Source of the DNA: OFTM10 sp964344055 | Lineage (GTDB): Bacteria; Actinomycetota; Acidimicrobiia; Acidimicrobiales; Aldehydirespiratoraceae | Length of the DNA stretch: 64,000 nucleotides | Reading direction: 5' to 3' | Assembly (NCBI GenBank): GCA_964344055.1 | Contig: CAYFLT010000002.1 | Span: forward strand, 1-64,000 | Shown: one piece after another, positions 1 to 8,813 of the stretch | Position numbering within the stretch: the stretch's first letter is position 1 | Layout of the letters: each line of letters begins with the position of its first letter | The notes under the pieces: model-generated | Seen by the model: only the letters and a program-made list of their open reading frames with translations | Told to the model about the DNA's origin: nothing | Databases searched by the model: none | Position numbers and translations under genes: made by a program

Positions 1-291
1 GTCGTCGCCACGACGGGCCCGGACGAGGAGGGTCCGCTCTGGCTGGAGATAGCGCTTCCACGGGCGGGCGGGAGTGGCCGAGGCGAAGACCTCGTCGGTG
101 CCGGTGGGGACGAGTCGGTAGTGGCCGCCGTCCTGCTCCTCGGTCCAGCCGCGGGGGAGGTCGTCGCCGTGCTCGATCTCCTCCGGAGTGATCACACCAT
201 CACGGATCCGCGGCCCGATGACCGTTCGCCCGTCGCCGCGTAGGAGTCGGACGAGCTCGTCGAGACCATCGACACCCACCACGATCGCCAT
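1..291 (-). CDS. 4Fe-4S dicluster / sulfhydrogenase-beta-like protein, N-terminus only
   Basis: The reading frame runs from an ATG at 291 off the left edge, giving 97 codons. The visible N-terminus contains VIGPRIRDGVIT, then DLPRGWTEEQDGGHYRL, then PWKRYLQPE. This order (VIGP..DG, E-I, DLP.GW..EQ.GG.YRL, .WK..L.P) is what I recall from the first 100 residues of actinobacterial 4Fe-4S dicluster proteins related to the beta subunit of sulfhydrogenase and anaerobic sulfite reductase A. The cysteine clusters would lie beyond the edge, so the cofactor is inferred from family memory. A TAGGTT box ends 6 nt before the ATG, suggesting a leaderless transcript. Confidence 0.6.
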   Translation of the reverse strand, partial: MAIVVGVDGLDELVRLLRGDGRTVIGPRIRDGVITPEEIEHGDDLPRGWTEEQDGGHYRLVPTGTDEVFASATPARPWKRYLQPERTLLVRARRGDD

Positions 292-297
292 GGTTCG

Positions 298-303
298 AAC
301 CTA
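298..303 (-). promoter_or_regulatory. -10 box TAGGTT, leaderless-type
   Basis: On the minus strand TAGGTT is followed by 6 nt and then the ATG at 291. This fits the TAnnnT-N6/7-start pattern seen at 14 genes in the window. Confidence 0.5.
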
Positions 304-366
304 CGCCGTCGGACCTCGTTCGGACAGGGACCTAGGGCTGTCGGGGTCACTGAGGCGGCGGTTCCG

Positions 367-1077
367 TCAGCGGCGCTCGGCGATGATGTGGAGGAACAGC
401 GGTACCCGCGACCACCGCGCGGAGTCATCGTCGGTGACCTCTTCCATCGATTCGATCACGAAACCTGCGGCGGCCAACGCGCGCACGTAGTCGCCGAGTG
501 GACGATGGCAGCTGTGGAAGGTCATTTCGAGGCCGTCGCGCTCGACATGATCGGCGTACCTGAACGTTTCGAGGTACGAACCGTCGATGACGAAGACCTG
601 AGGCTCGCCGTCCCGTTCGGCGGACCAAGCCCCCGCCGAGTTGATCGGGTGCACCAGGGCCAGGTGGATCCGGCCCCCAACTCCGAGCACACGGGCCGCC
701 TCGCGGACGGCACCTTCGAGATCGTCCAGGTCGTGGAAGGACATGAAGCCCACGACCAGATCCGCCACCGCGGTCCCGAACGGCAGTCGGGCCGCGTCAC
801 CGATGGCGGCTGGGTGACCGTCAGCGTGAGCGACACACGCCTCCACCGCCATCGCGGAATGATCCACGCCGATCACGTTGTGGCCCCGGGCCTCCAGGTC
901 GCGTCCCACTCGCCCTTCGCCGCATCCGACATCGAGGGTGAGCCGTCCGGGTTCGGCCACCAGATCGAGGAAGCACTCACGGTGGAACACCCAGTAGGAG
1001 TCGTGGCCGGGTTCGCGAGCCCAGTCGATCCACTTGGGTGCGATGTGGTCCCAATCCTCCGACAACGAGCGAGCCAT
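367..1077 (-). CDS. Class I SAM-dependent methyltransferase
   Basis: A 236-residue protein with a Rossmann methyltransferase core. Motif I is DVGCGEG at residues 49-55, followed by an acidic strand end (VIGVDHS) and the post-motif region DLVVGFMSFHDLDD, typical of methyltransferase domain 11 enzymes. The substrate cannot be read from the sequence. An upstream in-frame start at 1155 would add 26 Arg-rich residues that look non-native. The ATG at 1077 is preferred because MARSLSEDWDHIAPKW is the usual family start and a CAGAAT box sits 6 nt upstream. It is divergent from the RraA-family gene at 1176, sharing a 98-nt intergenic region. Confidence 0.8.
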   Translation of the reverse strand: MARSLSEDWDHIAPKWIDWAREPGHDSYWVFHRECFLDLVAEPGRLTLDVGCGEGRVGRDLEARGHNVIGVDHSAMAVEACVAHADGHPAAIGDAARLPFGTAVADLVVGFMSFHDLDDLEGAVREAARVLGVGGRIHLALVHPINSAGAWSAERDGEPQVFVIDGSYLETFRYADHVERDGLEMTFHSCHRPLGDYVRALAAAGFVIESMEEVTDDDSARWSRVPLFLHIIAERR

Positions 1078-1163
1078 GGACAGATTCTGGCGTGATCCGG
1101 ACACCCGGTGGGGCCGAGCGTCCCGATCGTGTCGCCGGGAGGATCGAGGGCTCACCCGGTCGA

Positions 1164-1169
1164 TAGTCT
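1164..1169 (+). promoter_or_regulatory. -10 box TAGTCT, leaderless-type
   Basis: TAGTCT, 6-nt spacer, then the ATG at 1176. There is no purine-rich ribosome binding site between box and start. Confidence 0.5.
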
Positions 1170-1175
1170 CCGGCC

Positions 1176-1871
1176 ATGGTCGAACTCACCGATGAGCTGA
1201 TTGCCGAACTGAAGGGGTTTGACACGCCCACGGTGTGCAATGCGCTGGAGCTCGTGGCTCCAAAACGCCGGGGGCTCGGGTTCACCACCCGGCCTCTGGT
1301 CTGTGTTCGACCTGGGCTCGAACCCGTCGTCGGATTCGTTCGGACCGCCTCGATCCGAGCGACGCATCCGGGCCCAACGTCCGATGAGCAGGCCGCCACT
1401 CGGGACGGCTACTACGAGTACATCGACGCAGGACCCAAGCCCAGCATCGTCGTGATCCAGGACCTCGACGCGGAACCCGGCTACGGCTCGTTCTGGGGCG
1501 AGGTCAACAGCAACATCCACCTGGGTCTCGGATGTGTAGCGGTCATCACCGACGGCAGTGTGCGCGATCTGCCGGACCTCGCCGACGGCTTCCAGGTGCT
1601 CGCCGGCCGGGTCGGCCCTTCCCATGCCTTCGTCCACGTCGTCGACTTCTCCCGGCCGGTGACGGTTGCAGGAATGTCGGTCGCCGACGGCGATGTGATC
1701 CACGCCGACCAGCACGGTGCGGTGGTCATCCCGGCCGGGGTCTGCAGCGAGATCGCCGGCGCGGCACGACTCGTCGCCCGCCGCGAGCGTGTGCTCATCG
1801 ATGCGGCTCGACGACCGGGCTTCGACATCGACGCGCTCCGTGCCGCCCAGCGGGAAGCGGCCGAGATCTGA
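1176..1871 (+). CDS. RraA-family protein (HMG/CHA aldolase or oxaloacetate decarboxylase-like)
   Basis: A 231-residue single-domain protein of the RraA fold. The conserved pyruvate/metal site is visible: GEV at 108-110, then 20 residues later R130-D131 within TDGSVRDL, and D172-D174 and H176-D178 in VADGDVIHADQHG. In bacteria such proteins are 4-hydroxy-4-methyl-2-oxoglutarate aldolases or related decarboxylases, or inhibitors of RNase E. The GEV-x20-RD pattern favours the aldolase/decarboxylase reading. The neighbouring 2-oxoacid dehydrogenase fits a catabolic role, but the real substrate is unknown. Confidence 0.75.
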   Translation: MVELTDELIAELKGFDTPTVCNALELVAPKRRGLGFTTRPLVCVRPGLEPVVGFVRTASIRATHPGPTSDEQAATRDGYYEYIDAGPKPSIVVIQDLDAEPGYGSFWGEVNSNIHLGLGCVAVITDGSVRDLPDLADGFQVLAGRVGPSHAFVHVVDFSRPVTVAGMSVADGDVIHADQHGAVVIPAGVCSEIAGAARLVARRERVLIDAARRPGFDIDALRAAQREAAEI

Positions 1872-1945
1872 GGCCGGCCCGCGGCGCTGCAGGGCGCCGG
1901 TCTCCCGGGCCAGAGACGTATTTCGGCGAGGGAGCCGAACCCGTT

Positions 1946-1951
1946 TAGCAT
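1946..1951 (+). promoter_or_regulatory. -10 box TAGCAT, leaderless-type
   Basis: TAGCAT, 6-nt spacer, then the ATG at 1958. Confidence 0.5.
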
Positions 1952-1957
1952 CGGCGG

Positions 1958-4120
1958 ATGGCGACTTCGGAGCCCGTCTCGTCCGACCCCGTCGAGCGGG
2001 TGCATCAGGCGTTTCGGCGGCGGGTTGCCGTCGGCGATTTCCCACCGGCCGGGGTGGCGGACCGGGGACCAGGCGACGCTGAGATCTCGACCCTGGTGGC
2101 CATGTTCCGCAGCCAGGCCACGAGCCGACACGTCGACCGCATGGCTCGACAGCTCCGGGCCAAGGGGGTGGGCTACTACACGATCGGGTCGTCAGGGCAC
2201 GAGGGGATGGCCGCGGTGGCGGCCGCCCTTCGCCCGACCGACATGGCCTTCCTCCACTACCGCGACGCGGCGTTCCAGATCGAGCGGGCCCGCCAGGTCG
2301 ACGGCCAGACCCCCGTGCGCGACCTCGTGCTGAGTCTGCTGGCCTCGACCGAGGATCCGATCTCCGGTGGCCGCCACAAGGTGCTGGGGTCCAAGGCGTT
2401 GGCCATCCCGCCCCAGACGAGCACGATCGCGTCGCACCTGCCCAAGGCGGTCGGGGCTGCGTATTCGATAGGGCTGGCTCGCCGGGCCCGCCCTCAGCAT
2501 CAGGCGATTCCCGACGACGGGGTGGTCATCGGCACGTTCGGGGACGCGTCCCTGAATCACGCCTCATGTCAGGCGGCCATCAACACGGCGGGGTGGACCG
2601 CTCATCAAGGAGTCCCGCTTCCGCTCCTGATGGTGTGCGAGGACAACGGTCTCGGCATCTCGGTCCGCACCCCCCAGGGCTGGGTCGAGGCGAGCATGTC
2701 CGGTCGGGCCGGGGTGGACTACGTCTGTTGCAACGGACTCGACGTCGTTGACACCCATCGGGCCGCGGTCGAGGCCGTTGACCGGGTCCGTCGCACCCGG
2801 CGCCCGGTCTTCCTCCACATGAGCTGCGTCCGCCTGTACGGCCACGCCGGGGCCGACGTGGAGACCGTGTACCGGTCGAGTGACGAGATCGCCGCGTCCG
2901 AAGGTGACGACCCGCTGCTGCACACCGCGAGGATCCTCGTCGATCACGGCGGACTGCTTCCCGAAGAGGTGCTCGCCCTCTACGACGAGGTGGATCGGGA
3001 GGTCGAGAAGGCGGCGGAGGAGGTATCGGACACGCCTGTCCTCCGCGACCGGGCGGCGATCATGAGCACGATCGTCCCGCCGACCCGGCCCGCCGCTCCC
3101 ATCGAGACGAGCGAGGGCGATCCGTTCGACGAGGGCCAACGGCGGGCCATGGAAGAACCCCAGCCGATGGCCCGGCTGCTCAACTGGTCGCTGGCCGAGA
3201 TCATGCACCAGCACCGCGAGGTGGTACTCGCGGGGGAGGACATAGGAGCCAAGGGTGGGGTGTACGGCGTGACCCAGCGGCTGCAGGCCCGCTTCGGTCC
3301 CCAGAGGGTGATCGACACGGTGCTCGACGAGCAGTCGATCCTCGGTCTGGCCGTCGGCATGGCCCACAACGGGCTGGTGGCCATCCCCGAGATCCAGTTC
3401 CTGGCCTATTACCACAACGCCGAAGATCAGATCCGGGGTGAGGCGGCCACCCTGCCGTTCTTCTCGGCGGGTCANNNNNNNNNNCACTTCCACAACGACA
3501 ACTCGATCGCGGTACTGCGCGACATCCCCGGGCTGATCGTGGCGTGTCCGTCGAACGGTGCCGATGCGAGCGCCATGCTGCGGGAGTGTGTGCGACTGGC
3601 CCGGGAGGAACAGCGGGTCGTCGCCTTCCTCGAGCCGATCGCCCGATACGCCACCACCGATCTGCTGGAGGAGGGCGACCGGGGCTGGGCCCACCGCTAC
3701 GAGCCTGCCGCGATGGCAACGGTGACCCCGCTGGGCTCCATCGGCACCCGGGGTACGGGGACCGACGTCGCCATCGTCACGTACGGAAACGGTGCGTATC
3801 TTGCTGCTCAGGCCCAGGCCGACCTGGCCGAGCGAGGCGTGGGAGCGCGTGTGATCGACCTCCGCTGGCTGTCGCCACTGCCACTCGATGCGGTGGCGGC
3901 GGCAGTCGCCGACTGCGACCGTGTCGTGATCGTCGACGAATGCCGGGAAAGCGGGTCGGCCAGCGAGGCGATCATGACCGGCCTGATGGAGCGGGGCGTG
4001 GGCCCGGTGTCCCGACTCTGTGCGGCCGATTCCTTCATCGCCACCGGTCCCGGGTTCGCGGCCACCCTCCCGAGCCGAGACGACATCGTCGCCGTGTGTT
4101 CGCCAGGACGCACGTCCTGA
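1958..4120 (+). CDS. 2-oxoacid dehydrogenase E1, fused alpha and beta subunits (ThDP enzyme), with assembly gap
   Basis: About 720 codons carrying both halves of a branched-chain/pyruvate-type E1 in one chain. The alpha half (roughly 1-385) has YRDAAFQ, KVLGSKALAIPPQ and the ThDP/Mg motif GDASLN at 195-200 followed by EDNGLGIS. The beta half (roughly 400-720) has VVLAGEDIGAKGGVYGVT, DEQSILGLAVGMA, HFHNDNSIAVLRDIPGL and a transketolase C-terminal domain. It catalyses decarboxylation of a 2-oxoacid and acyl transfer to lipoyl E2; neither E2 nor E3 is in this window. An N run at 3475-3484 interrupts the beta half between FFSAG and HFHNDNS. Family proteins carry about 20 residues there, so the written gap is too short although the frame is kept. 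Confidence 0.85.
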   Translation: MATSEPVSSDPVERVHQAFRRRVAVGDFPPAGVADRGPGDAEISTLVAMFRSQATSRHVDRMARQLRAKGVGYYTIGSSGHEGMAAVAAALRPTDMAFLHYRDAAFQIERARQVDGQTPVRDLVLSLLASTEDPISGGRHKVLGSKALAIPPQTSTIASHLPKAVGAAYSIGLARRARPQHQAIPDDGVVIGTFGDASLNHASCQAAINTAGWTAHQGVPLPLLMVCEDNGLGISVRTPQGWVEASMSGRAGVDYVCCNGLDVVDTHRAAVEAVDRVRRTRRPVFLHMSCVRLYGHAGADVETVYRSSDEIAASEGDDPLLHTARILVDHGGLLPEEVLALYDEVDREVEKAAEEVSDTPVLRDRAAIMSTIVPPTRPAAPIETSEGDPFDEGQRRAMEEPQPMARLLNWSLAEIMHQHREVVLAGEDIGAKGGVYGVTQRLQARFGPQRVIDTVLDEQSILGLAVGMAHNGLVAIPEIQFLAYYHNAEDQIRGEAATLPFFSAGXXXXHFHNDNSIAVLRDIPGLIVACPSNGADASAMLRECVRLAREEQRVVAFLEPIARYATTDLLEEGDRGWAHRYEPAAMATVTPLGSIGTRGTGTDVAIVTYGNGAYLAAQAQADLAERGVGARVIDLRWLSPLPLDAVAAAVADCDRVVIVDECRESGSASEAIMTGLMERGVGPVSRLCAADSFIATGPGFAATLPSRDDIVAVCSPGRTS
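3475..3484. other. Assembly gap (10 N) inside E1 gene
   Basis: Frame is kept across the run. From the family I expect about 20 residues between the flanking motifs, so real sequence is missing. Confidence 0.9.
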
Positions 4121-4170
4121 CGAACCGCTACGGTCGCCACGCAGTCGAGTTTGGAGCGAGGTTCAGAGCA

Positions 4171-5079
4171 ATGGGCAGGTTGGATGGTCGGGTCGCCGTA
4201 GTCACCGGAGGCGCACGAGGAGTGGGTCGAGGCGAGGCCATGGCGCTCGCCGCCGAGGGCGCAAGCGTCCTGGTGAACGATCTCGGCGGTGAGTGGGACG
4301 GCACCGGGGCGAATCAGCGACCGGCCCAGGTCGTGGCCGAGGAGATCGTCGCCGCCGGGGGTTCGGCCGTGGCGAACCACGACGACGTGGCCGACTGGGA
4401 CGGCGCCAAGGCGATGATCGACCAGGCCATCGAGACCTTCGGGGGTCTCGACATCGTCGTGTGCAACGCCGGCATCCTCCGTGACCGCACCGTCTTCAAC
4501 ATGCAGGAAGACGAGTGGGACGCGGTCATCCGGGTCCATCTCCGAGGCCACATGGCACCCACTCGCTGGGCCACCGCCTATTGGCGGGAGAAGGCCAAGC
4601 AGACCGCGGAGCCCGTGGGCGGTCGCCTCGTCTACACCGCCAGCGAATCGGGTCTCTACGGCAATGGTGGTCAGGGCAACTACGCCGCGGCCAAGGCGGG
4701 GATCGCCTCGTTGGGCATCGTGGCTGCCCGGGAAATGAGTCGCTACGGCGTGACCGTCAACACCATCAGCCCGCGGGCTCGTACCCGGCTCACCGAGATG
4801 ACGTTCGGCGAGTTCGGTGGCGGCGACGGATTCGACATCTGGGACCCCGACAACGTCGCCCCTTGGGTCGTGTACCTGTGCACCGATGAGGCGGCCCACA
4901 TCACGGGCCAGAACTTCGTGGTCGGCGGGGGACTGGTGCAGCTGATGCAGCCCTGGAACGTCGCCAACCAGATCATGCAGGGCGAGCGATGGACGGTCGA
5001 TCAGCTCGTCACCGCGTCGGCAGAACTCTTCGGCGATCGCGACTCCGGGCCGCCCGCGCCGCCGGTCCTGCCCTCCTAG
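4171..5079 (+). CDS. SDR-family oxidoreductase (MFE-2 / 3-hydroxyacyl-CoA dehydrogenase type)
   Basis: A 302-residue classical short-chain dehydrogenase. The cofactor motif TGGARGVG is at 12-19, NAG at 99-101 followed by ILRD, the Ser region YTASESG near 155-161, and the catalytic Y171-xxx-K175. The NAGILRD signature and the long C-terminal tail resemble hydroxyacyl-CoA dehydrogenases of beta-oxidation, such as the N-terminal part of peroxisomal MFE-2. An earlier in-frame start is out of phase with the E1 gene. The ATG at 4171 begins exactly at the Rossmann fold. A paralogue sits at 42769. It lies 50 nt downstream of E1 and 10 nt upstream of the Rieske gene, so co-transcription is likely. Confidence 0.85.
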   Translation: MGRLDGRVAVVTGGARGVGRGEAMALAAEGASVLVNDLGGEWDGTGANQRPAQVVAEEIVAAGGSAVANHDDVADWDGAKAMIDQAIETFGGLDIVVCNAGILRDRTVFNMQEDEWDAVIRVHLRGHMAPTRWATAYWREKAKQTAEPVGGRLVYTASESGLYGNGGQGNYAAAKAGIASLGIVAAREMSRYGVTVNTISPRARTRLTEMTFGEFGGGDGFDIWDPDNVAPWVVYLCTDEAAHITGQNFVVGGGLVQLMQPWNVANQIMQGERWTVDQLVTASAELFGDRDSGPPAPPVLPS

Positions 5080-5089
5080 CCGCGCGCCG

Positions 5090-6204
5090 GTGGTGGCCTC
5101 CTCCGAGTTCGATCCGGCCGTTCGAGCGGCCCTGGCCGACTGCCGACCGGGCGCCTCGGCGAGGTCGATCCCTCCTGCCGCCTACACCGACCCGGGCGTG
5201 TACGACGTCGAAGTCCAGCAGGTCTTCCGGCGCGGGTGGGTCGGCATCGGTCGCGCCGACCGTTGGGGCAATCCGGGCGAGTACCAGCCGATGGAGATCG
5301 GGGGTGTGCCGCTGCTCGTCGTCCGGGATGAGCAGGGCGTGCTCCGTGCCCTGAGCAACGTGTGTCGTCACCGCGGCGCGGTCGTGGCCGACGGCAGTGG
5401 TTGTGCCGCCCGGTTCACCTGCCCGTTCCACGGCTGGACCTATGCCGACGACGGCCGGTTGATCGGTGCGCCGACGATGCGCCGGACCGAGGGCTTCGAT
5501 CCGGCCGACTTCTCGCTGCCGACCTTCCCGACCACCGAGTGGGCGGGCTTCGCCTTCGTCTCACTCGATCCGCAGGTCGAGCCCTTCGAGGAGTGGATCG
5601 GCGATGCCGACGACGTGCACCGACCGTGGCCCCTCGCCGAACTGCGGACCGGTCGCCGGCGGGAGTTCACCGTCGATTGCAACTGGAAGGCATTCGCCGA
5701 GGTCTTCAACGAGTACTACCACCTACCCTACGTCCACCCGACCAGCATCGACGGGCTCTACGGGGAGCCCGATCCGCGAGACGAGCTGGAAGGTGCCTTC
5801 ACCACCCAGTTCGGTGCCACCAGCGGGACCGGGGCCCTGCTCGAGTCTCAGCAGGATTCGGCGCTGCCGCCCATGCCGGGTCTCGTGGGCCGCGAGGCGT
5901 CGGGCGTCCGCTACACCTGGCTCTACCCGAACATGGTCGTGGCGATCGGACACGACTGCCTGTGGATGTACGAGGTCTACCCGGAGGGCCCGGATCGCAC
6001 ACGGTGCGTCCAGACCGTCGCCTTTCCGGAGGAGACCATGGCGGCGCCGCAGTTCGCCGAGGTGGTGAAGATGTACTACGAGCGGATGGATCTGGCCAAC
6101 ACGCCGGCCTCCGATCCCCATTCGCCCGCCCCGGCCCCTTCAGCCACCTCGAACCCTCGGTGGCCGCCTTCGCCCACTGGTACGCCGATCGCATGCTGAC
6201 CTGA
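5090..6204 (+). CDS. Rieske aromatic ring-hydroxylating oxygenase, alpha subunit, damaged near the 3' end
   Basis: The Rieske 2Fe-2S cluster ligands are C92-x-H94 and C111-xx-H114. The mononuclear iron region is NEYYHLPYVHP with H211 and H216. The frame from the GTG at 5090 stays convincing to about MDLANTPAS (near 6115), then becomes proline/serine-rich and ends at 6199. The neighbouring frame carries a typical family C-terminus, GLRSPFARPGPFSHLEP then FAHWYADRMLT, ending at a TGA at 6202-6204. A frameshifting deletion near 6095-6120, probably also removing about 10-14 residues before GLRS, best explains this. It may be a real lesion or a collapsed assembly gap. The stop in the restored frame lies inside the modular palindrome, as at two other genes. 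No ferredoxin or reductase partner is adjacent. Confidence 0.75.
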
Positions 6205-6241
6205 CAGGGTTTTGGTGTCAGGTACCAAAACCCTGTCAGGT
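6199..6241. repeat. Modular palindrome, copy 1 (18-bp arms, 7-nt loop)
   Basis: The order of modules is X=ACCTGAC, Y=AGGGTTTTGGT, then GTCAGGT (X inverted), Y inverted, X inverted. Arms are 6199-6216 and 6224-6241. The left arm supplies the TGA stop (6202-6204) of the restored Rieske frame, read as ACC-TGA. It lies between convergent genes. There is no U-tract after the stem, so it is not a classical intrinsic terminator, but it may act as a bidirectional 3' end. Confidence 0.9.
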
Positions 6242-6260
6242 TCTGTTCGCTACCTGGCTG

Positions 6261-7703
6261 CTACTCGGCGACGAAGGCGACGGCCTCGGCGTCGTAGCGG
6301 GCGATTTGGGCGGGGTCGTCGGACACGTCGAACTTGTCGGGCCCGAGGGATGCGGCGAGGAGGCCCGTCACCTCGAATGAGCCGAGTCCTTGGGCGGCAG
6401 CCGCGAAGCTCTCGGTGGTGAGCTCGGGACCCGCCGATTCGGCCACTGCGGCGAAGATGTCCATCGCCTGACAGGCCGCGACGGTCGGAGCCAGGTTGTC
6501 GAGCCCCTCGTCGTCGGAGAGCTCGACGTCGACGACTTCTCCGGTGGCCGCCTGGAAGCGGTCGACGCACTCGGCCACTCCGGCCTGCCCCGTGGCGTAG
6601 AGCGTCGCGTCGTCGGCCCCGCGAAGCAGGGCAACGGCGAACTCGAACACGGACAGGTCCGTCCCGAAGGTCTCCGCAATGAGATCGAGGGTCACCGACG
6701 AGTTCTCGGGAAGCAGCATCGGGAGCTCCAGTCCCCGTCGGTGGTAGACGCCGGACAGGTCGATCGCCGATTCGGGTGCGCTGCCGAGCACGACGTCGGC
6801 GTTCTCCGCGATCCAGATCTCGGCCAGCACGTCGACCTCGCGCTCGGCGGCCGCGATGTCGTTGTCGATGGTGCGGATGGTCTGGGCCACGACGTTGATG
6901 CCCCGCGCGTCGAGCCCGTCGAGATAGGCCTGGTGGAGGTCCTCCTGGGTGCCAATGCCGTGCACGGCCACGCGCATGTCGGCGCTGAGATAGCCGGCAT
7001 CCATCAGGGTGTCGAGGTTCGCCTCGACTGCTCGGGTCGAAAGCTGGTTGGCCCCGATCAGCGGAGCGCTGGAGTGTTCGTAGAGGTCCGCCGGCATGGC
7101 GAACGTGTTGACGGTGATGGTGTCGCTGAGCTGGGTGTAACAGAGCGGGGTGGTGCGCAGCAGGATCCCGACGACCGCGAACACCTCTTCGTCCTCGACG
7201 TTCTTCACGCAGAGTGCGTCGGACTCGACGTCGCCGATGGGCATGTAGAGCGAGAAGACCATCTCGAGGCTGCGTCCGTTGATCCCGCCGGCGTCGTTGA
7301 TCGCATCGATCGCCACCTGGTACTTGGCCTCGATGTCGCCCGGCTCCCGGCCGAGCACCGTGGTGTCGGGGAACACCGCGGCGATCTTGATGGTGGTCTC
7401 GCTGACGCCAGTGTCAGTGGCGGTCAGCTCGACGGGCTCCTCGGGGGCCGGTTCATCGGCGTCCTCCGGCTGGCCCGGGTCGTCGCTGGTCTCCTCGGTT
7501 GTCTCGCCGCCAGAGTCTCCATCTTCGCCGTCGACCTCGTCCGACTCATCGCCGGTGGAGCTGCCTCCCGTGTCGGCAGAGTCGCTGCCTTCGGGCGAGT
7601 CGTCGGTAGTGGTGCCGGCCTCATCCTCAACAGATGACCCACAGGCCACACCGAGGAGTGCGATGAGTAGCAAGGCGATCGTGGTGCGACGGATGTTCGA
7701 CAT
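6261..7703 (-). CDS. Solute-binding lipoprotein, Peripla_BP_6 / LivK-like
   Basis: 480 residues. The N-terminus MSNIRRTTIALLLIALLGVAC is a lipoprotein signal with lipobox LGVAC (Cys21), followed by a Ser/Asp/Glu/Gly-rich linker to about residue 95. The remainder resembles branched-chain amino-acid type ABC solute-binding proteins (IKIAAVFPDTT, AIDAINDAGGINGRSLEMVF, FAVVGILL). No permease or ATPase is adjacent, so it is an orphan receptor here. A GTG at 7718 would add five residues. The ATG at 7703 is chosen for the strong AGGGGG ribosome site just upstream. Two copies of the 20-bp promoter motif lie 32 and 57 nt upstream, tying it to the GST/DUF2855 genes. Confidence 0.8.
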   Translation of the reverse strand: MSNIRRTTIALLLIALLGVACGSSVEDEAGTTTDDSPEGSDSADTGGSSTGDESDEVDGEDGDSGGETTEETSDDPGQPEDADEPAPEEPVELTATDTGVSETTIKIAAVFPDTTVLGREPGDIEAKYQVAIDAINDAGGINGRSLEMVFSLYMPIGDVESDALCVKNVEDEEVFAVVGILLRTTPLCYTQLSDTITVNTFAMPADLYEHSSAPLIGANQLSTRAVEANLDTLMDAGYLSADMRVAVHGIGTQEDLHQAYLDGLDARGINVVAQTIRTIDNDIAAAEREVDVLAEIWIAENADVVLGSAPESAIDLSGVYHRRGLELPMLLPENSSVTLDLIAETFGTDLSVFEFAVALLRGADDATLYATGQAGVAECVDRFQAATGEVVDVELSDDEGLDNLAPTVAACQAMDIFAAVAESAGPELTTESFAAAAQGLGSFEVTGLLAASLGPDKFDVSDDPAQIARYDAEAVAFVAE

Positions 7704-7734
7704 GGGTCCCCCTGACACCTCTCGTTGTATCTAA

Positions 7735-7754
7735 TGCCAGAGTGATGCGCAATA
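7735..7754 (+). promoter_or_regulatory. 20-bp regulon motif, site A1
   Basis: TGCCAG-AGTGATGC-GCAATA. Matches the consensus TGCCAG-T-nn-GA-nnn-GCAC except for T7 and C18. Lies 32 nt upstream of the lipoprotein start. Confidence 0.6.
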
Positions 7755-7759
7755 GCTAG

Positions 7760-7779
7760 TGCCAGGAAGATAGGCACTT
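7760..7779 (+). promoter_or_regulatory. 20-bp regulon motif, site A2
   Basis: TGCCAG-GAAGATAG-GCACTT. Here the motif is a clear inverted repeat, AGTGCC-N10-GGCACT, as expected of a dimeric regulator's operator. Spaced 25 bp from A1, so both sites are on nearly the same helical face pattern. Confidence 0.65.
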
Positions 7780-7784
7780 ATCGA

Positions 7785-8813
7785 CTACTGGAGCAGCGCC
7801 TCACACCCGGTTCCGGCCAGTACGGCGTCGACCCGCTCACGGTCGCGGTCGCTCAGCGCCTCGTATTCCTCACGGATCCACGTGAGGCACTTGCCCTGGT
7901 ACCCGAACGGAGCCTGTCGGTAGGTCTGGCCGTCGATCTCGCACGCCACTTCGTCCGCCCCGGACATCAAGGCCTGAGCGTTGGCGACCATGAATGGGGC
8001 GTAGGTCCGGCCGATCTCGTGGAGCAGTTTGACGGTGGCCGAGGGGAGTTGGTCGAGGGCGTTCCAGCCTTCGTCGCCCTCGACCGGCAGCCACGACAAA
8101 TCGTCCATGCGGTCGACCCAGGTGATCGTCTTCGGAGCGCGTCGGGCGGCGATGGCCGTCGGTGTCGGGTCCCATTTCACGAGCTGGGTGAACTGGCCGA
8201 AGATGCCGAAATCACCGCGACCCGGTCGATCGCCGAGGGCGAAGTCCTGGGTGGCGAACAGCTCCGACAGGATGTCGAGCAGGCGTTCGTACGAGCCCTC
8301 GATGACCGGCTGGTTCAGGTCGGTGGAACCCACCAGCTCCCGCCGCCCGATTTGCCGGGCCGTGATGTAGTCGTACATCTGCTGCGCCTGATCGCTGTCC
8401 ATCTGGAGGTTCCGCGAGAGCGGAAGCAGGTGGCCGGCCTTGTCGATATCGGCCGCGTAGGCCCAGCGGTAGTGGTACATGGCCTTGGTGACCCACTCGT
8501 CGCCGTAGTCCTCGATCAGCGAGTCGACGAATGCCAGCGCGGGGTCGATCGGTACCGCGCTGCGGCCGGCGAACTCTCCTTCGAGGCGCATGATCTGGGG
8601 CGACGAATCGACCGTGGCCTCACCGTGGCTCCCGTCCGAGTTCGGGTAGACGATGACCGGGATGATCGGCACCGGCGGAGTGGGGAGGTCGTCCCACTTG
8701 GAGTCGCGCAGCACCCACCGAAACGGGATCTGCCGATAGCGCAATACCGCCCGCATCTTGAGCGTGTACGGGGACCCGTACTGGCCGGCGAGAACGAGAG
8801 GATGGTCGGTCAC
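7785..8813 (-). CDS. Glutathione S-transferase-fold protein
   Basis: 342 residues from a GTG at 8813 that overlaps the upstream stop by 4 nt (GTGA). A thioredoxin-fold N-domain starts VLAGQYGSPYTLKMRAVL, with S14-P15-Y16-T17 at the position of the GST active site, followed by the cis-proline region PPVPIIPVIVY and DSSPQIMRLE. A helical GST C-domain follows, with GDRPGRGDFGIFGQF. The tail YAPFMVANAQALMSGADEVAC and GTGCEALL is nearly repeated in the paralogue at 15172. Actinobacteria usually use mycothiol rather than glutathione, so the thiol or halogenated substrate is unknown. The ORF extends upstream to 8936, but those residues overlap the DUF2855 gene and are Arg-rich. Confidence 0.75.
   Translation of the reverse strand: MTDHPLVLAGQYGSPYTLKMRAVLRYRQIPFRWVLRDSKWDDLPTPPVPIIPVIVYPNSDGSHGEATVDSSPQIMRLEGEFAGRSAVPIDPALAFVDSLIEDYGDEWVTKAMYHYRWAYAADIDKAGHLLPLSRNLQMDSDQAQQMYDYITARQIGRRELVGSTDLNQPVIEGSYERLLDILSELFATQDFALGDRPGRGDFGIFGQFTQLVKWDPTPTAIAARRAPKTITWVDRMDDLSWLPVEGDEGWNALDQLPSATVKLLHEIGRTYAPFMVANAQALMSGADEVACEIDGQTYRQAPFGYQGKCLTWIREEYEALSDRDRERVDAVLAGTGCEALLQ

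Noticed and set aside
5090..6199. Rieske protein ending SPTGTPIAC as the true C-terminus
   Set aside because: The last 30 residues are Pro/Ser-rich and unlike the family, while the adjacent frame carries the expected C-terminus and a stop in the repeat.
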